Assembly (NCBI RefSeq): GCF_019710635.1
Contig: NZ_JAIFZS010000027.1
Coordinates: 1-64,000, forward strand
From: Mycolicibacterium xanthum
GTDB lineage: Bacteria > Actinomycetota > Actinomycetes > Mycobacteriales > Mycobacteriaceae
Reading direction: 5' to 3'
Length of the DNA stretch: 64,000 nucleotides
The notes below the pieces were generated by a model. The model was not told where the DNA came from and did no database searches. It saw nothing but the letters and a program-made list of their open reading frames with translations. The translations under genes and the position numbers were made by a program. This document shows, piece after piece, positions 47,842 to 58,859 of the stretch (its first letter is position 1; each line of letters starts with the position of its first letter).

Positions 47842-49209
47842 CTACGCGGTGCCCTGGTAGCGCGCCGTCTCCTCGACGAACTCCGGCCAGTCCAGGCTGT
47901 CGACCGGGTTGGCCGAGGTCACGGCGGCATCGTCGGCGGCGAAGGTGCGTGCGAAACCCGGGCCGCTGCCGCGGGTCTCGAACCGCACGGTCATCACCCC
48001 GTGCCCGGCGCCCTGAATCCAGCCGTGCCCGTGCTCGGTGTGGCGGACGTCGTCGCCGACCCGCCACACCGGGGCGTCGGTCACCCCCTCGGACGCGGTC
48101 GGGCGGGTTGTCCCGACATGGGCCGGTTCCTCGGTGGCCGCCAGCTCCAGATCGGGGAACAGCGACTCCTGCTGCACCTCCGACAGGCCCGAGAAGCCCA
48201 CCCCGACAAGGCGAATCGGTCCGATGTCGACGGGGTCGAGCAGCAGCCGGCGCGCCATCGCGATCAGCGTCGCCGCGTCGGTGGTCGCGTACGGCAAGGT
48301 GGCCGACCTGGTCAGGATGCTCATATCGGACTTGCGCAGCTTGACCGTCACGGTGCGGGCCCCGCGGCCGTCCTTGAGCAGCCGGCGATGGGCATGTTCC
48401 CCGATCGGCCCGGCCGCCTCGCGAAGCCGGTCCAGCGTGGTCAAGTCCTCCGGAAACGTCGATTCCGCGCTGATCTGTTTGGCCGGCGCGTTCTCGGCGA
48501 CCGGCCGATCGTCGATGCCGCGCGCCAACCGGTGCAGCGCGGGCCCCACCGTGGCACCGAGGATGTTGGCGACCTCGGTGTCCGACAGCGCGGCGAAGCC
48601 ACCGATCGTCTCGATGCCCAGACGGTGCAGCTTCTCCTCGGCCACCGGGCCGATCCCCCACAGCTTGCGCACCGGAAGACCGTGCAGCAGCGCAGCCTCC
48701 TGGTCACGGGCCACCACCGTGACACCGTCGGGCTTGGCCAGCCCCGAGGCGATCTTGGCGATCTGCTTCCCCGAACCGGCCCCGACCGACGCGACCAGCC
48801 CGGTCACGTCGGCCACCTCGGCCCGCAACTGCTCGCAGAACTCGCCGACCTGGGCCGCCGACGCCCCGACCAGCTCGGTGGGCTCACCGAATGCCTCGTC
48901 GAACGACAGTTGCTCGAGCACCGGCACCCGGGCTCGCACCGTCTCGAACACCCGCCGGCTGGCCAGCCCGTAGACCACACCGCGCGGGGGCAGCACCACC
49001 GCGGGCGCGCCGACCAGGCGCCGGGCCTGATGCATCGGCATCGCCGAGCGGGCGCCGAACACCCGTGCCTCGTAGCTGGCGCCGGCCACCACCCCGCGCC
49101 CCCCGAGGCCGCCGACCAAAACCGGACGCCCGCGAAGCGTGGGCCGGGTCAACTGCTCCACGGACGCGAAGAACGCGTCCATGTCCAGATGCAGGACCCA
49201 GCGACCCAC
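47842..49209 (-). CDS. dinX: DNA polymerase IV (DinB1/DinX)
   Basis: This Y-family translesion polymerase has 455 residues. Metal ligands are in the N-terminal [12 protein letters not shown] motif and in LSFDEAF near residue 105. Helix-hairpin-helix and little-finger domains follow. A beta-clamp binding peptide [10 protein letters not shown] lies around residue 350, and an extra C-terminal domain (about 385-455) is typical of mycobacterial DinX. The GTG start at 49209 is seven bases from a -10-like TACGAT (49222-49217), suggesting a leaderless message. No LexA box is seen upstream. Confidence 0.95.
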   Translation of the reverse strand: MGRWVLHLDMDAFFASVEQLTRPTLRGRPVLVGGLGGRGVVAGASYEARVFGARSAMPMHQARRLVGAPAVVLPPRGVVYGLASRRVFETVRARVPVLEQLSFDEAFGEPTELVGASAAQVGEFCEQLRAEVADVTGLVASVGAGSGKQIAKIASGLAKPDGVTVVARDQEAALLHGLPVRKLWGIGPVAEEKLHRLGIETIGGFAALSDTEVANILGATVGPALHRLARGIDDRPVAENAPAKQISAESTFPEDLTTLDRLREAAGPIGEHAHRRLLKDGRGARTVTVKLRKSDMSILTRSATLPYATTDAATLIAMARRLLLDPVDIGPIRLVGVGFSGLSEVQQESLFPDLELAATEEPAHVGTTRPTASEGVTDAPVWRVGDDVRHTEHGHGWIQGAGHGVMTVRFETRGSGPGFARTFAADDAAVTSANPVDSLDWPEFVEETARYQGTA

Positions 49210-49241
49210 ATGGCGAATCGTAGGCGGCTAGCGTGGCGGGC

Positions 49242-49448
49242 ATGAACGACGTGCCGATCCGCGACGAGTCGATCCGGCTCGGCCAGTTCCTGAAATTGTC
49301 CGGTCTGCTCGACACCGGGTCGGACGCCAAGTTGGTGATCGCCGACGGACAGGTCACCGTCAACGGCGACGTCGAGCTGCGCCGCGGCCGTCAGCTGCGG
49401 TCCGGGGACATCGTGACGTTCGCCGGGCACGCCGCCCGGGTGGCCTAG
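49242..49448 (+). CDS. S4-domain RNA-binding protein (YbcJ/YaaA type)
   Basis: This 68-residue protein is a single S4 domain: LGQFLKLSGLL then the AKLVIADGQVTVNGDVELRRGRQLRSGDIV RNA-binding loop. Members bind structured RNA, often linked to ribosome assembly, but the target here is unknown. The ATG at 49242 is preferred over an in-frame GTG three codons earlier because a -10-like TAGCGT (49229-49234) ends seven bases before it. It is divergent from dinX with overlapping promoters. Confidence 0.85.
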   Translation: MNDVPIRDESIRLGQFLKLSGLLDTGSDAKLVIADGQVTVNGDVELRRGRQLRSGDIVTFAGHAARVA

Positions 49449-49530
49449 CCGCCGATCACCCGATATTGCGCCCGGGGTCGTTGCCGCCGGCACCAGCAAG
49501 ACCGCAGGAGCAATCTCGACGACCCGCCGA

Positions 49531-52665
<3,135 letters not shown>

Positions 52666-52889
52666 GAGTGTCTCCCGGTGCCTCAGGTCGTTCAGGCACG
52701 GGGACGAACGCCGCGCAGGTGCGCGAGCGCCGCGGTACCACCCCGCTTGCGCACCCGGTACCGGTGCGCCGCTCTCAGGGCGATGACGGGCCCACCCGTC
52801 CGGCTCTACTGGGCCGCGGTGCCGGGCAACGCCCGCCCCGCGACTGTTCTTCCGAAGGCTCCCCGGTGATGGCCGGATCCGTGCCGATG
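52666..52889 (-). promoter_or_regulatory. T-box riboswitch controlling ileS translation, with promoter -10 upstream
   Basis: The conserved T-box GGTGGTACCGCG lies at 52742-52731 on the minus strand. A stem I region upstream presents an isoleucine specifier ATC at 52870-52868 in a CCGGCC-ATC-ACCGG setting. Near the gene a hairpin (arms 52705-52695 and 52682-52670, 12-base loop) pairs the GGGAG ribosome site, so this should act on translation, as known for actinobacterial ileS T-boxes. A -10-like TAGACT at 52901-52896 places the RNA start near 52889. No terminator run of U follows. Confidence 0.9.
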
Positions 52890-52926
52890 CCCGATAGTCT
52901 AGCGGGCCGGTGACCTCATCCGAGAA

Positions 52927-53538
52927 TCACAGCGGGGTGGCGGCGTCCGACGTGATCCCGATCAGCGCCGGGCCGAACTGCTCGGCCATCTCCTCCACCG
53001 AGTAGCGGTCCAGCCGGGCCGTGTCGTAGATCCAGTCGCTGTGCAGCGATCCGCCGATCCGCCTCACCCGCACCTGCAGTGCGTGCCCGGTGGCGGGTGC
53101 CGCGGCGGCGTCGGCGGCGTCGATGCTGAGCAGGATCTCCGATTTCGCCGACGGCTGGCCGGCGGCCGACCCCAGCGCATTGTGTGCACCCTGCAGCATC
53201 TCGGTGGGCCCCATCGGCAGGCCGGCCGCGCAGATCAGCGAGACCGGGTGACACTGCCACCGATGGCCACCGGTGACGTCGACGGCCACCACACCGTCTC
53301 CACGGGCGCGGCCGAACGTCCGGCCCAACGCGGCCAGCACAATCTCCTCGGGCGTCACGCCGAGCCATTCCGCGGCGCCGTCGATCTCGTCATTCAATTC
53401 GCTCGACAACGGGCTGCTGAAATTCCCGAAGAGAACGCCTTCGCCCTCCGAGGGGCCGTGATCGAACACGTCCAGCGATACCGGTGCAGCGACGACAAAC
53501 CAGTTTCTGGCCTCGTCAGCCGTGTATGGAGCGACCAT
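52927..53538 (-). CDS. Half condensation-domain-like protein (hypothetical)
   Basis: This 203-residue protein resembles only the C-terminal half of an NRPS-type condensation (CoA-dependent acyltransferase) domain: an SSELNDEIDGAAEWLGVTPEEIVLAALGR helix region, a VAVDVTGGHR strand, and a C-terminal HALQVRVRRIGGSLHSDWIYDTARLD strand pair followed by a YSVEEMAEQF helix. The catalytic HHxxxDG motif of the N-terminal half is absent, so acyl transfer is unlikely. The ATG at 53538 is preferred over a longer frame because a -10-like TACGGT ends seven bases upstream. It is divergent from a helix-turn-helix gene with a direct repeat between them. Function unknown; the fold call is from pattern only. 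Confidence 0.65.
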   Translation of the reverse strand: MVAPYTADEARNWFVVAAPVSLDVFDHGPSEGEGVLFGNFSSPLSSELNDEIDGAAEWLGVTPEEIVLAALGRTFGRARGDGVVAVDVTGGHRWQCHPVSLICAAGLPMGPTEMLQGAHNALGSAAGQPSAKSEILLSIDAADAAAAPATGHALQVRVRRIGGSLHSDWIYDTARLDRYSVEEMAEQFGPALIGITSDAATPL

Positions 53539-53559
53539 GCAGCTAACCGTAGCGCGGTT

Positions 53560-53591
53560 GTCCCAAGACTGGGAGAACAGTCCCAAGACTG
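53560..53591. promoter_or_regulatory. Direct repeat GTCCCAAGACTG x2 with 20-bp period, candidate operator
   Basis: Two identical 12-bp copies occupy 53560-53571 and 53580-53591, exactly 20 bp apart, about two helical turns. They lie in the 134-bp gap between the half condensation-domain gene and the helix-turn-helix gene, just upstream of the -10 region of the leftward gene. Each copy contains a short GTC...GAC inverted core. The neighbouring helix-turn-helix protein is the obvious candidate binder (inference). Confidence 0.65.
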
Positions 53592-53672
53592 TGACGGCAG
53601 TGTCAATTACGACTATGTTAGCTGTTTGCCCGGAGGGCTCGCCGCGTACCGGAACGTGGCTATGGTGTTGAT

Positions 53673-54114
53673 GTGCCACCGACGGATGAAAACGGCAGAC
53701 AGCTCAAGACGCTGCTCGACTACCTACTCGACGGTGAGATCGACGCCAAGGACCTGTTCGACGCCCTCGGCATTTCCAGCAGCACCTATTACCGGCGCAT
53801 CGAGGAGCACGACTACCCGAACGCCGAGGCGCTTCGCCGCGTCGCCGACCGGTTCGGGCTGAGCTACCCCGACCTGCAGATCCGGTTCGGGTTGATGAGC
53901 CGCCAGGAGGTCTGGCACTACGTCCAGGCAGCCGGGGAGTCCGCCGGATCCGCCCGGGCTTCGACCGTCGGCGACACGACCGTGGCCACGCCGATCGCCC
54001 GAGGGCAGCACGCTGGTGTGGTTCTTCGCCTGCGCCTGCGGCGCCGGCTTCGCGCTGACCTCTGCGTACTCCCGGCGCAGCAAGACGACATGGTTCACCC
54101 GCGCGAACAGCTGA
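53673..54114 (+). CDS. Helix-turn-helix protein with C-terminal membrane segment, apparently frameshifted near 53998
   Basis: The first 108 or so residues are a sensible DNA-binding protein: a Cro-like helix-turn-helix (DLFDALGISSSTYYRRI, about 28-44) and a second helical part. The GTG start at 53673 follows a -10-like TATGGT by six bases. After the CCC at 53998-54000 the original frame becomes Arg-rich with poor third-position G/C and would run to 54290, antisense to the next gene. The +1 frame instead gives a hydrophobic segment (STLVWFFACACGAGFALTSAYS) with strong third-position G/C and stops at 54114, before that gene. So an extra C, a programmed shift or a real mutation is likely. Joined, it would be a 146-residue membrane-anchored regulator. 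Confidence 0.65.
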
Positions 54115-54141
54115 GCGGGCACCCGTCCGCAGTGCGGACGA

Positions 54142-55437
54142 TCAGACCGCCGCGCGGGTACGGTCGCCGAACTGTGCGCCGTGCTCGCGCACCGGGCGGT
54201 AGCCGTTGCGGCGGGCCAGCGCCGCGCCACGGCGGATCAGTGCCGCGGTCGCGACGAACCCGGCCTGGTCGGCGACCACCAGCGGCGTGAGCAAGCGGTT
54301 GTGCACATAGCCGAAGGCCAGGCCGGTCTCGGGGTCGGCCCACCCCAGTGACCCGCCGAGGCCGACGTGGCCGAAACCGGGCAGCACGCCGGGGATCGGC
54401 AGGCCGTGGTAGCCCAGGTGGAACGACAGCGGCATGACCACGCCGTGGTCCGGCCTCAGGCTCGGGCGCCCGACCAACGCGGCCGCGGTTTCGGCAGACA
54501 GGAACTGGGTTCCGTCGATGCGGCCGCCGTTGGCGATCGCGCCGTACATCCGGGCCAGGCCACGGGCCGTCGCGACCCCGTTGGCGGCCGGGATCTCCCC
54601 GTCCAGCAGCGGGATGTCGCCCTGGACCATGGCCTTGACCCCGGGAAAGTACATCGCGCCGAACGCCGCCGAGAACGGCAAGCCGGCGAGGTGCGGCGCC
54701 ATCAGGTTGAACACCGGATTCTGCAGTCGGGTCTGCGGTCCGATGATCTGCGCGCTGTGGGTGGGTGCATGCACCGGGGGGCGGCCCAGGTGCAGCCCGT
54801 CGGTGTTCAGCGGCTCGGCGATCTCGGTGCGCATCAACTCGCGCATCCCCACGCCGGTAACCGACCGGGCCAGACCGGACAACAACCAGCCGAAGGTGAA
54901 CGCGTGATAGGCCGGCCGGCCGTGCAGCCAGCTGATCGGTGCGGCGGCGAGCCTCTCCTCCATGCCCAGGTGATCCATCAGATCGGCCTTGGACACCCCG
55001 TTGAGCTGCGAGAGGCCGGCGCGGTGGCGCAGCGCGTCGCGCACGGTGATCGATGCCTTGCCGTTGGCGCCGAACTCGCGCCAGTACTCGGCGACGGGTG
55101 CGTCGTAGTCGATCAGCCCCCGGTCGGCGAGCCGGTGGATGACGGTCGCGGCCACCCCTTTGGTGGCGGAGAACACCATGGCGCCGGTGTCGGCGGTCCA
55201 GCGTCGTTTGCCCTTGCGGTCCGACCAACCGGTCCAGATGTCGACGACCGGCTCACCGTTGAGGTAGACCGACAATGCGCCGCCGCCGAGGCGTCGCCAC
55301 GGGAACATCTGGGAGAACGCGCGGACCGCGCAGGAGAAGTTCTCGTCGGCCGCACCGTGAACCCCGCGGGGCAGCGCCCCGCCACCGGTGCCGGATGGGA
55401 GCGCTGCGCTGCGCTCCGGGTTGTTGACGCCCGTCAC
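54142..55437 (-). CDS. lipL: Beta-lactamase-family serine hydrolase / esterase (LipL-like, Rv1497)
   Basis: This 431-residue protein belongs to the class C beta-lactamase/esterase family. The nucleophile motif SxxK is seen as SATK near residue 90, with a Tyr in the family YHAFTFGW segment and a late HVGLGGSLGW region in place of the KTG box. Such mycobacterial Lip proteins act as esterases or lipases. Length and place next to meaB match Rv1497. No clear signal peptide. The GTG start is at 55437; meaB ends 54 bp upstream on the same strand. Confidence 0.9.
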   Translation of the reverse strand: MTGVNNPERSAALPSGTGGGALPRGVHGAADENFSCAVRAFSQMFPWRRLGGGALSVYLNGEPVVDIWTGWSDRKGKRRWTADTGAMVFSATKGVAATVIHRLADRGLIDYDAPVAEYWREFGANGKASITVRDALRHRAGLSQLNGVSKADLMDHLGMEERLAAAPISWLHGRPAYHAFTFGWLLSGLARSVTGVGMRELMRTEIAEPLNTDGLHLGRPPVHAPTHSAQIIGPQTRLQNPVFNLMAPHLAGLPFSAAFGAMYFPGVKAMVQGDIPLLDGEIPAANGVATARGLARMYGAIANGGRIDGTQFLSAETAAALVGRPSLRPDHGVVMPLSFHLGYHGLPIPGVLPGFGHVGLGGSLGWADPETGLAFGYVHNRLLTPLVVADQAGFVATAALIRRGAALARRNGYRPVREHGAQFGDRTRAAV

Positions 55438-55491
55438 AATGCATTGAATTTACTCCGCGGGGCAGCAAAGAAAGCAGGTGTTACCGATTTG

Positions 55492-56505
55492 TTAACCGTT
55501 CGGCACCGTGGACCAGTCGACGGCCGCGAGGATCTGTTGAGCAGCAAGCGCCGGCGTCAGTTCGCCGTCGCGCACCTGCTGCTCGACACCGGCCCGGATC
55601 TCGCGGACGCCGGGACTGGACATCACCCGGTCGAGCACGGCGTCGCGGACCATCGCCCAGGTCCATTCCACTTGCTGGGCGCGTCGGCGAGCGTCGAACT
55701 CCCCCGCCTCGGTCAGCACATCGCGATGCTGAAGCACGGTGTCCCACAGTTCCGACAGGCCGGTGCCCTGCAACGCGCTCATCGTCAGAACCGGTGGCCG
55801 CCAAAGTGTTTCGCGCGGATAGATGAGCCGGATGGCACCGGCCAGCTCGCGGGCGGCCGCCTTGGCCTCCACCGCGTGCTCACCGTCGGCCTTGTTCACC
55901 ACGACGATGTCGGCCAGCTCCAGCACGCCCTTCTTGATCCCCTGCAGCTGATCGCCGGTGCGCGCCAGCGTCAGGAACACGAAGGTGTCGACCATGTTGG
56001 CGACCGTGACCTCGGACTGCCCGACGCCGACGGTCTCGACGAGGATGACGTCGTATCCGGCGGCCTCCAGCAACACGATGGTCTCGCGGGTGGCCTTCGC
56101 GACCCCGCCCAGCGTGCCCGAGGTCGGCGAGGGCCGGACGTAGGCGTCGGGGTGCACGGCAAGCCTGGCCATCCGGGTCTTGTCGCCGAGTATCGAGCCA
56201 CCGGTACGGGTCGACGACGGGTCCACCGCCAGCACCGCCACCCGGTGGCCGTGCTCGATCAGGTACATGCCGAGCGCCTCGATGGTGGTCGACTTCCCGA
56301 CGCCGGGAACACCGGTGATCCCGACCCGCGCCGCCGCCTCCGGCTGGGGGTACCGCCCGCTTGCGGGAGAGAGCTCGAGCAGCAGCTCCTGCGCCTTCTG
56401 CCGGTGATCAGCCCGGGTCGACTCGACCAGCGTGATCGCCCGGGCCAGCGCCGAACGGTCACCGGCGCGGACCGCGGCCGCCAGCTCACCGACCGTCTGC
56501 GACAT
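55492..56505 (-). CDS. meaB: Methylmalonyl-CoA mutase-associated GTPase
   Basis: MeaB is a G3E GTPase that protects and reloads methylmalonyl-CoA mutase with its cobalamin cofactor. The 337-residue protein has Walker A GVPGVGKST near residue 65, then the AVDPSSTRTGGSILGDK segment, the switch EETVGVGQSE-type region (VETVGVGQSE) and the NKAD base-specificity motif. The ATG at 56505 abuts the mutB TAG with no gap. Between about residues 43 and 58 the protein is longer than expected: this stretch is coded by a 27-bp palindromic element (56346-56372) that also occurs in mutB. Confidence 0.96.
   Translation of the reverse strand: MSQTVGELAAAVRAGDRSALARAITLVESTRADHRQKAQELLLELSPASGRYPQPEAAARVGITGVPGVGKSTTIEALGMYLIEHGHRVAVLAVDPSSTRTGGSILGDKTRMARLAVHPDAYVRPSPTSGTLGGVAKATRETIVLLEAAGYDVILVETVGVGQSEVTVANMVDTFVFLTLARTGDQLQGIKKGVLELADIVVVNKADGEHAVEAKAAARELAGAIRLIYPRETLWRPPVLTMSALQGTGLSELWDTVLQHRDVLTEAGEFDARRRAQQVEWTWAMVRDAVLDRVMSSPGVREIRAGVEQQVRDGELTPALAAQQILAAVDWSTVPNG
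56346..56372 (+). repeat. 27-bp palindromic element inside meaB
   Basis: The element begins GGGGGTACC and has the palindromic core CCCGCTTGCGGG. It matches 23 of 27 bases with the element at 57128-57154 (opposite orientation) inside mutB. It sits in frame in meaB just before the P-loop and codes the SPASGRYPQ stretch on the opposite strand. It looks like a small mobile or amplified palindrome tolerated in a surface loop. Confidence 0.8.
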
Positions 56506-58854
56506 CTAGCTCAGCTGGTAGCCGAGGCGTTCGGCCAACTTCTCGAGCAGACCGATCGCGGCGTCGGCGATCACGGTGCCGGGCGGGAAGATCGCCGTCG
56601 CCCCGGCGGCGTAGAGCTCGTCGAAGTCCCCGGGCGGGATCACCCCACCGACGACGATCATGATGTCGGGCCGGCCCACCTCGGCGAGGGCGTCGCGCAA
56701 CGCAGGCACCAGCGTCAGGTGCCCGGCCGCCAGCGAGGACACGCCGATCACGTGCACGTCGTTGTCCGCGGCCTGGCGGGCCACCTCCTCGGGCGTGGAG
56801 AACAGCGAGCCGACGTCGACGTCGAAGCCGATGTCGGCGAACGCGGTCGCGATCACCTTCTGGCCGCGGTCGTGCCCGTCCTGGCCCATCTTGGCCACCA
56901 GGATGCGCGGACGCCTGCCGTCGGCCTCGGCGAACTTCTCGACCAGTTCGGTCGCGGTACTCACATTTCCGGCCTTCCCGACCTCATCGCGGTACACCCC
57001 GGCGATGGTGCGGATCTCGGCCTGATGGCGGCCGTACACCTTCTCCAGCGCATCGGAGATCTCGCCGACGGTGGCCTTCGCGCGCGCAGCGTTGATCGCC
57101 AGCGCCATCAGGTTGTTGCCCAGACCGTCTCCCCCGCGAGCGGGAGGTGCCCCCACCCCCGCCGCCTCGTGAACGCCTGCGGCCCTGGTCAATTCGGCAA
57201 GTGCCGCTTGGGTCGCGTCCTCGTCGCGCTCGGCACGCAGGCTGGCCAGCTTCGCGATCTGTTCGGCGCGTACCCGGCTGTTCTCGACCTTGAGGACCTC
57301 GATCTCGTGATCGCTGCCGTTGGCGGCAACCTGGTACTTGTTGATGCCGATCACGGTCTGCGCACCCGAGTCGATCCGGGCCTGGGTGCGCGCGGCCGCC
57401 TCCTCGATGCGCAGCTTCGGGATGCCCTCGCTGATCGCCTGGGCCATCCCGCCGTGCTCGGCGATCTCGCGGATGTGGGCGCGGGCCTTCCCGGCCAGCT
57501 CGTGGGTCAGCCGCTCGACGTAGTAGGAGCCACCCCATGGGTCGATGGGCCGGGTGGTGCCGGACTCCTGTTGCAGCAGCAGCTGGGTGTTGCGGGCGAT
57601 GCGGGCGGAGAAGTCGGTGGGCAGCGCCAGCGCCTCGTCGAGTGCATTGGTGTGCAGCGACTGGGTGTGCCCCTGGGTGGCCGCCATCGCCTCGATACAG
57701 GTTCGGGCCACGTTGTTGAACGGATCCTGCGCAGTCAACGACCAGCCCGAGGTCTGCGAATGGGTACGCAACGACAGCGATTTCGGGTTCTCGGCGCCGA
57801 ACTCGGCGACCAGCTCGCTCCACAGCAGCCGGCCCGCGCGCAGCTTCGCGACCTCCATGAAGAAGTTCATCCCGATACCCCAGAAGAACGACAGCCGGGG
57901 GGCGAACTTGTCGATGTCCAGGCCGGCGTCCTGCCCTGCCTTGAGGTACTCGACGCCGTCGGCCAGCGTGTAACCCAGCTCGAGATCCGCCGTCGCGCCG
58001 GCTTCCTGGATGTGATAGCCCGAGATGGAGATGCTGTTGAACTTCGGCATCTTGGCGCTGGTGTAGCCGAAGATGTCGGAGATGATCCGCATCGACGGCT
58101 TCGGCGGGTAGATGTAGGTGTTGCGGACCATGAACTCCTTGAGGATGTCGTTCTGGATGGTCCCGGCCAGTTTCTCCGGCGGCACGCCCTGTTCCTCGGC
58201 GGCCACCACGTACAGCGCGAGGATCGGCAGCACCGCACCGTTCATCGTCATCGACACGCTCACCGCGGACAGGTCGATCCCGTCGAAGAGCTGGCGCATG
58301 TCCAGGATCGAGTCGATGGCCACGCCCGCCATCCCGACGTCACCGGCGACCCGCGGGTGGTCGGAGTCGTAGCCGCGGTGGGTGGCCAGGTCGAACGCCA
58401 CCGACAGGCCCTTCTGTCCCGCCGCCAGGTTGCGGCGGTAGAAGGCGTTGGACTCGGCGGCCGTGGAGAACCCGGCGTACTGGCGGATGGTCCACGGCTG
58501 GTTGACGTACATCGTCGGGTACGGCCCGCGGATGAACGGCGGCTCCCCGGGGAAGCTGTCCAGCGGATAGCCCTGCGCCACCGCCTCGTCACGGTCGGCG
58601 GCGGTGTACACCGGCTTGACCTCGATGCCCTCCGGGGTGACCCAGTCCAGCTGCTCGGCGGTGTAGCCGTGGGCCGCGGCTGCGGCGGCGGTGAGATCGG
58701 CGACGGCTTCGGCCGTCGGTGCATCGGGCGCGGGCCCGCCCTGCAGGGGCACCTCGGCGAAGCTGGCGATCCCGGCCGGGGTGCCGGTCGGAGCCACACC
58801 GGCGGCGACATTGGATGCCGGAGCCGCACCGGCGGCGACATCAGATGTAGTCAT
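56506..58854 (-). CDS. mutB: Methylmalonyl-CoA mutase, large (catalytic) subunit
   Basis: MutB interconverts methylmalonyl-CoA and succinyl-CoA with adenosylcobalamin, linking propionate and odd-chain lipid breakdown to the TCA cycle. The protein has 782 residues from the ATG at 58854 (GGGGG ten bases upstream). A GTG at 58863, overlapping the mutA stop as GTGA, is the alternative. The barrel has the [19 protein letters not shown] substrate region, and the C-terminal cobalamin domain has the base-off motif DGHDRG and GGVIPPGD. An Ala/Pro-rich N-terminal leader with short repeats and a loop of about nine extra residues (GVGAPPARG), coded by a palindromic element, lengthen it over M. tuberculosis MutB (750). 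Confidence 0.97.
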   Translation of the reverse strand: MTTSDVAAGAAPASNVAAGVAPTGTPAGIASFAEVPLQGGPAPDAPTAEAVADLTAAAAAAHGYTAEQLDWVTPEGIEVKPVYTAADRDEAVAQGYPLDSFPGEPPFIRGPYPTMYVNQPWTIRQYAGFSTAAESNAFYRRNLAAGQKGLSVAFDLATHRGYDSDHPRVAGDVGMAGVAIDSILDMRQLFDGIDLSAVSVSMTMNGAVLPILALYVVAAEEQGVPPEKLAGTIQNDILKEFMVRNTYIYPPKPSMRIISDIFGYTSAKMPKFNSISISGYHIQEAGATADLELGYTLADGVEYLKAGQDAGLDIDKFAPRLSFFWGIGMNFFMEVAKLRAGRLLWSELVAEFGAENPKSLSLRTHSQTSGWSLTAQDPFNNVARTCIEAMAATQGHTQSLHTNALDEALALPTDFSARIARNTQLLLQQESGTTRPIDPWGGSYYVERLTHELAGKARAHIREIAEHGGMAQAISEGIPKLRIEEAAARTQARIDSGAQTVIGINKYQVAANGSDHEIEVLKVENSRVRAEQIAKLASLRAERDEDATQAALAELTRAAGVHEAAGVGAPPARGGDGLGNNLMALAINAARAKATVGEISDALEKVYGRHQAEIRTIAGVYRDEVGKAGNVSTATELVEKFAEADGRRPRILVAKMGQDGHDRGQKVIATAFADIGFDVDVGSLFSTPEEVARQAADNDVHVIGVSSLAAGHLTLVPALRDALAEVGRPDIMIVVGGVIPPGDFDELYAAGATAIFPPGTVIADAAIGLLEKLAERLGYQLS
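57128..57154 (-). repeat. 27-bp palindromic element inside mutB
   Basis: Read on the minus strand it begins GGGGGCACC and has the core CCCGCTCGCGGG; it matches 23 of 27 bases with the copy at 56346-56372. It is in frame and codes an extra GVGAPPARG loop in MutB between the barrel and the cobalamin domain, where M. tuberculosis MutB is shorter. Confidence 0.8.
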
Positions 58855-58859
58855 ATGGA

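Noticed and set aside
49210..49241. Possible LexA box upstream of dinX
   Set aside because: No TCGAAC-N4-GTTCGA-like sequence is present in the gap; only divergent -10 elements are seen.
52741..52758. CCCGCTTGCG sequence near the ileS T-box, similar to the meaB/mutB palindromic element
   Set aside because: Only the first ten bases of the core match and it is part of the T-box leader structure, so it is not counted as a third copy.
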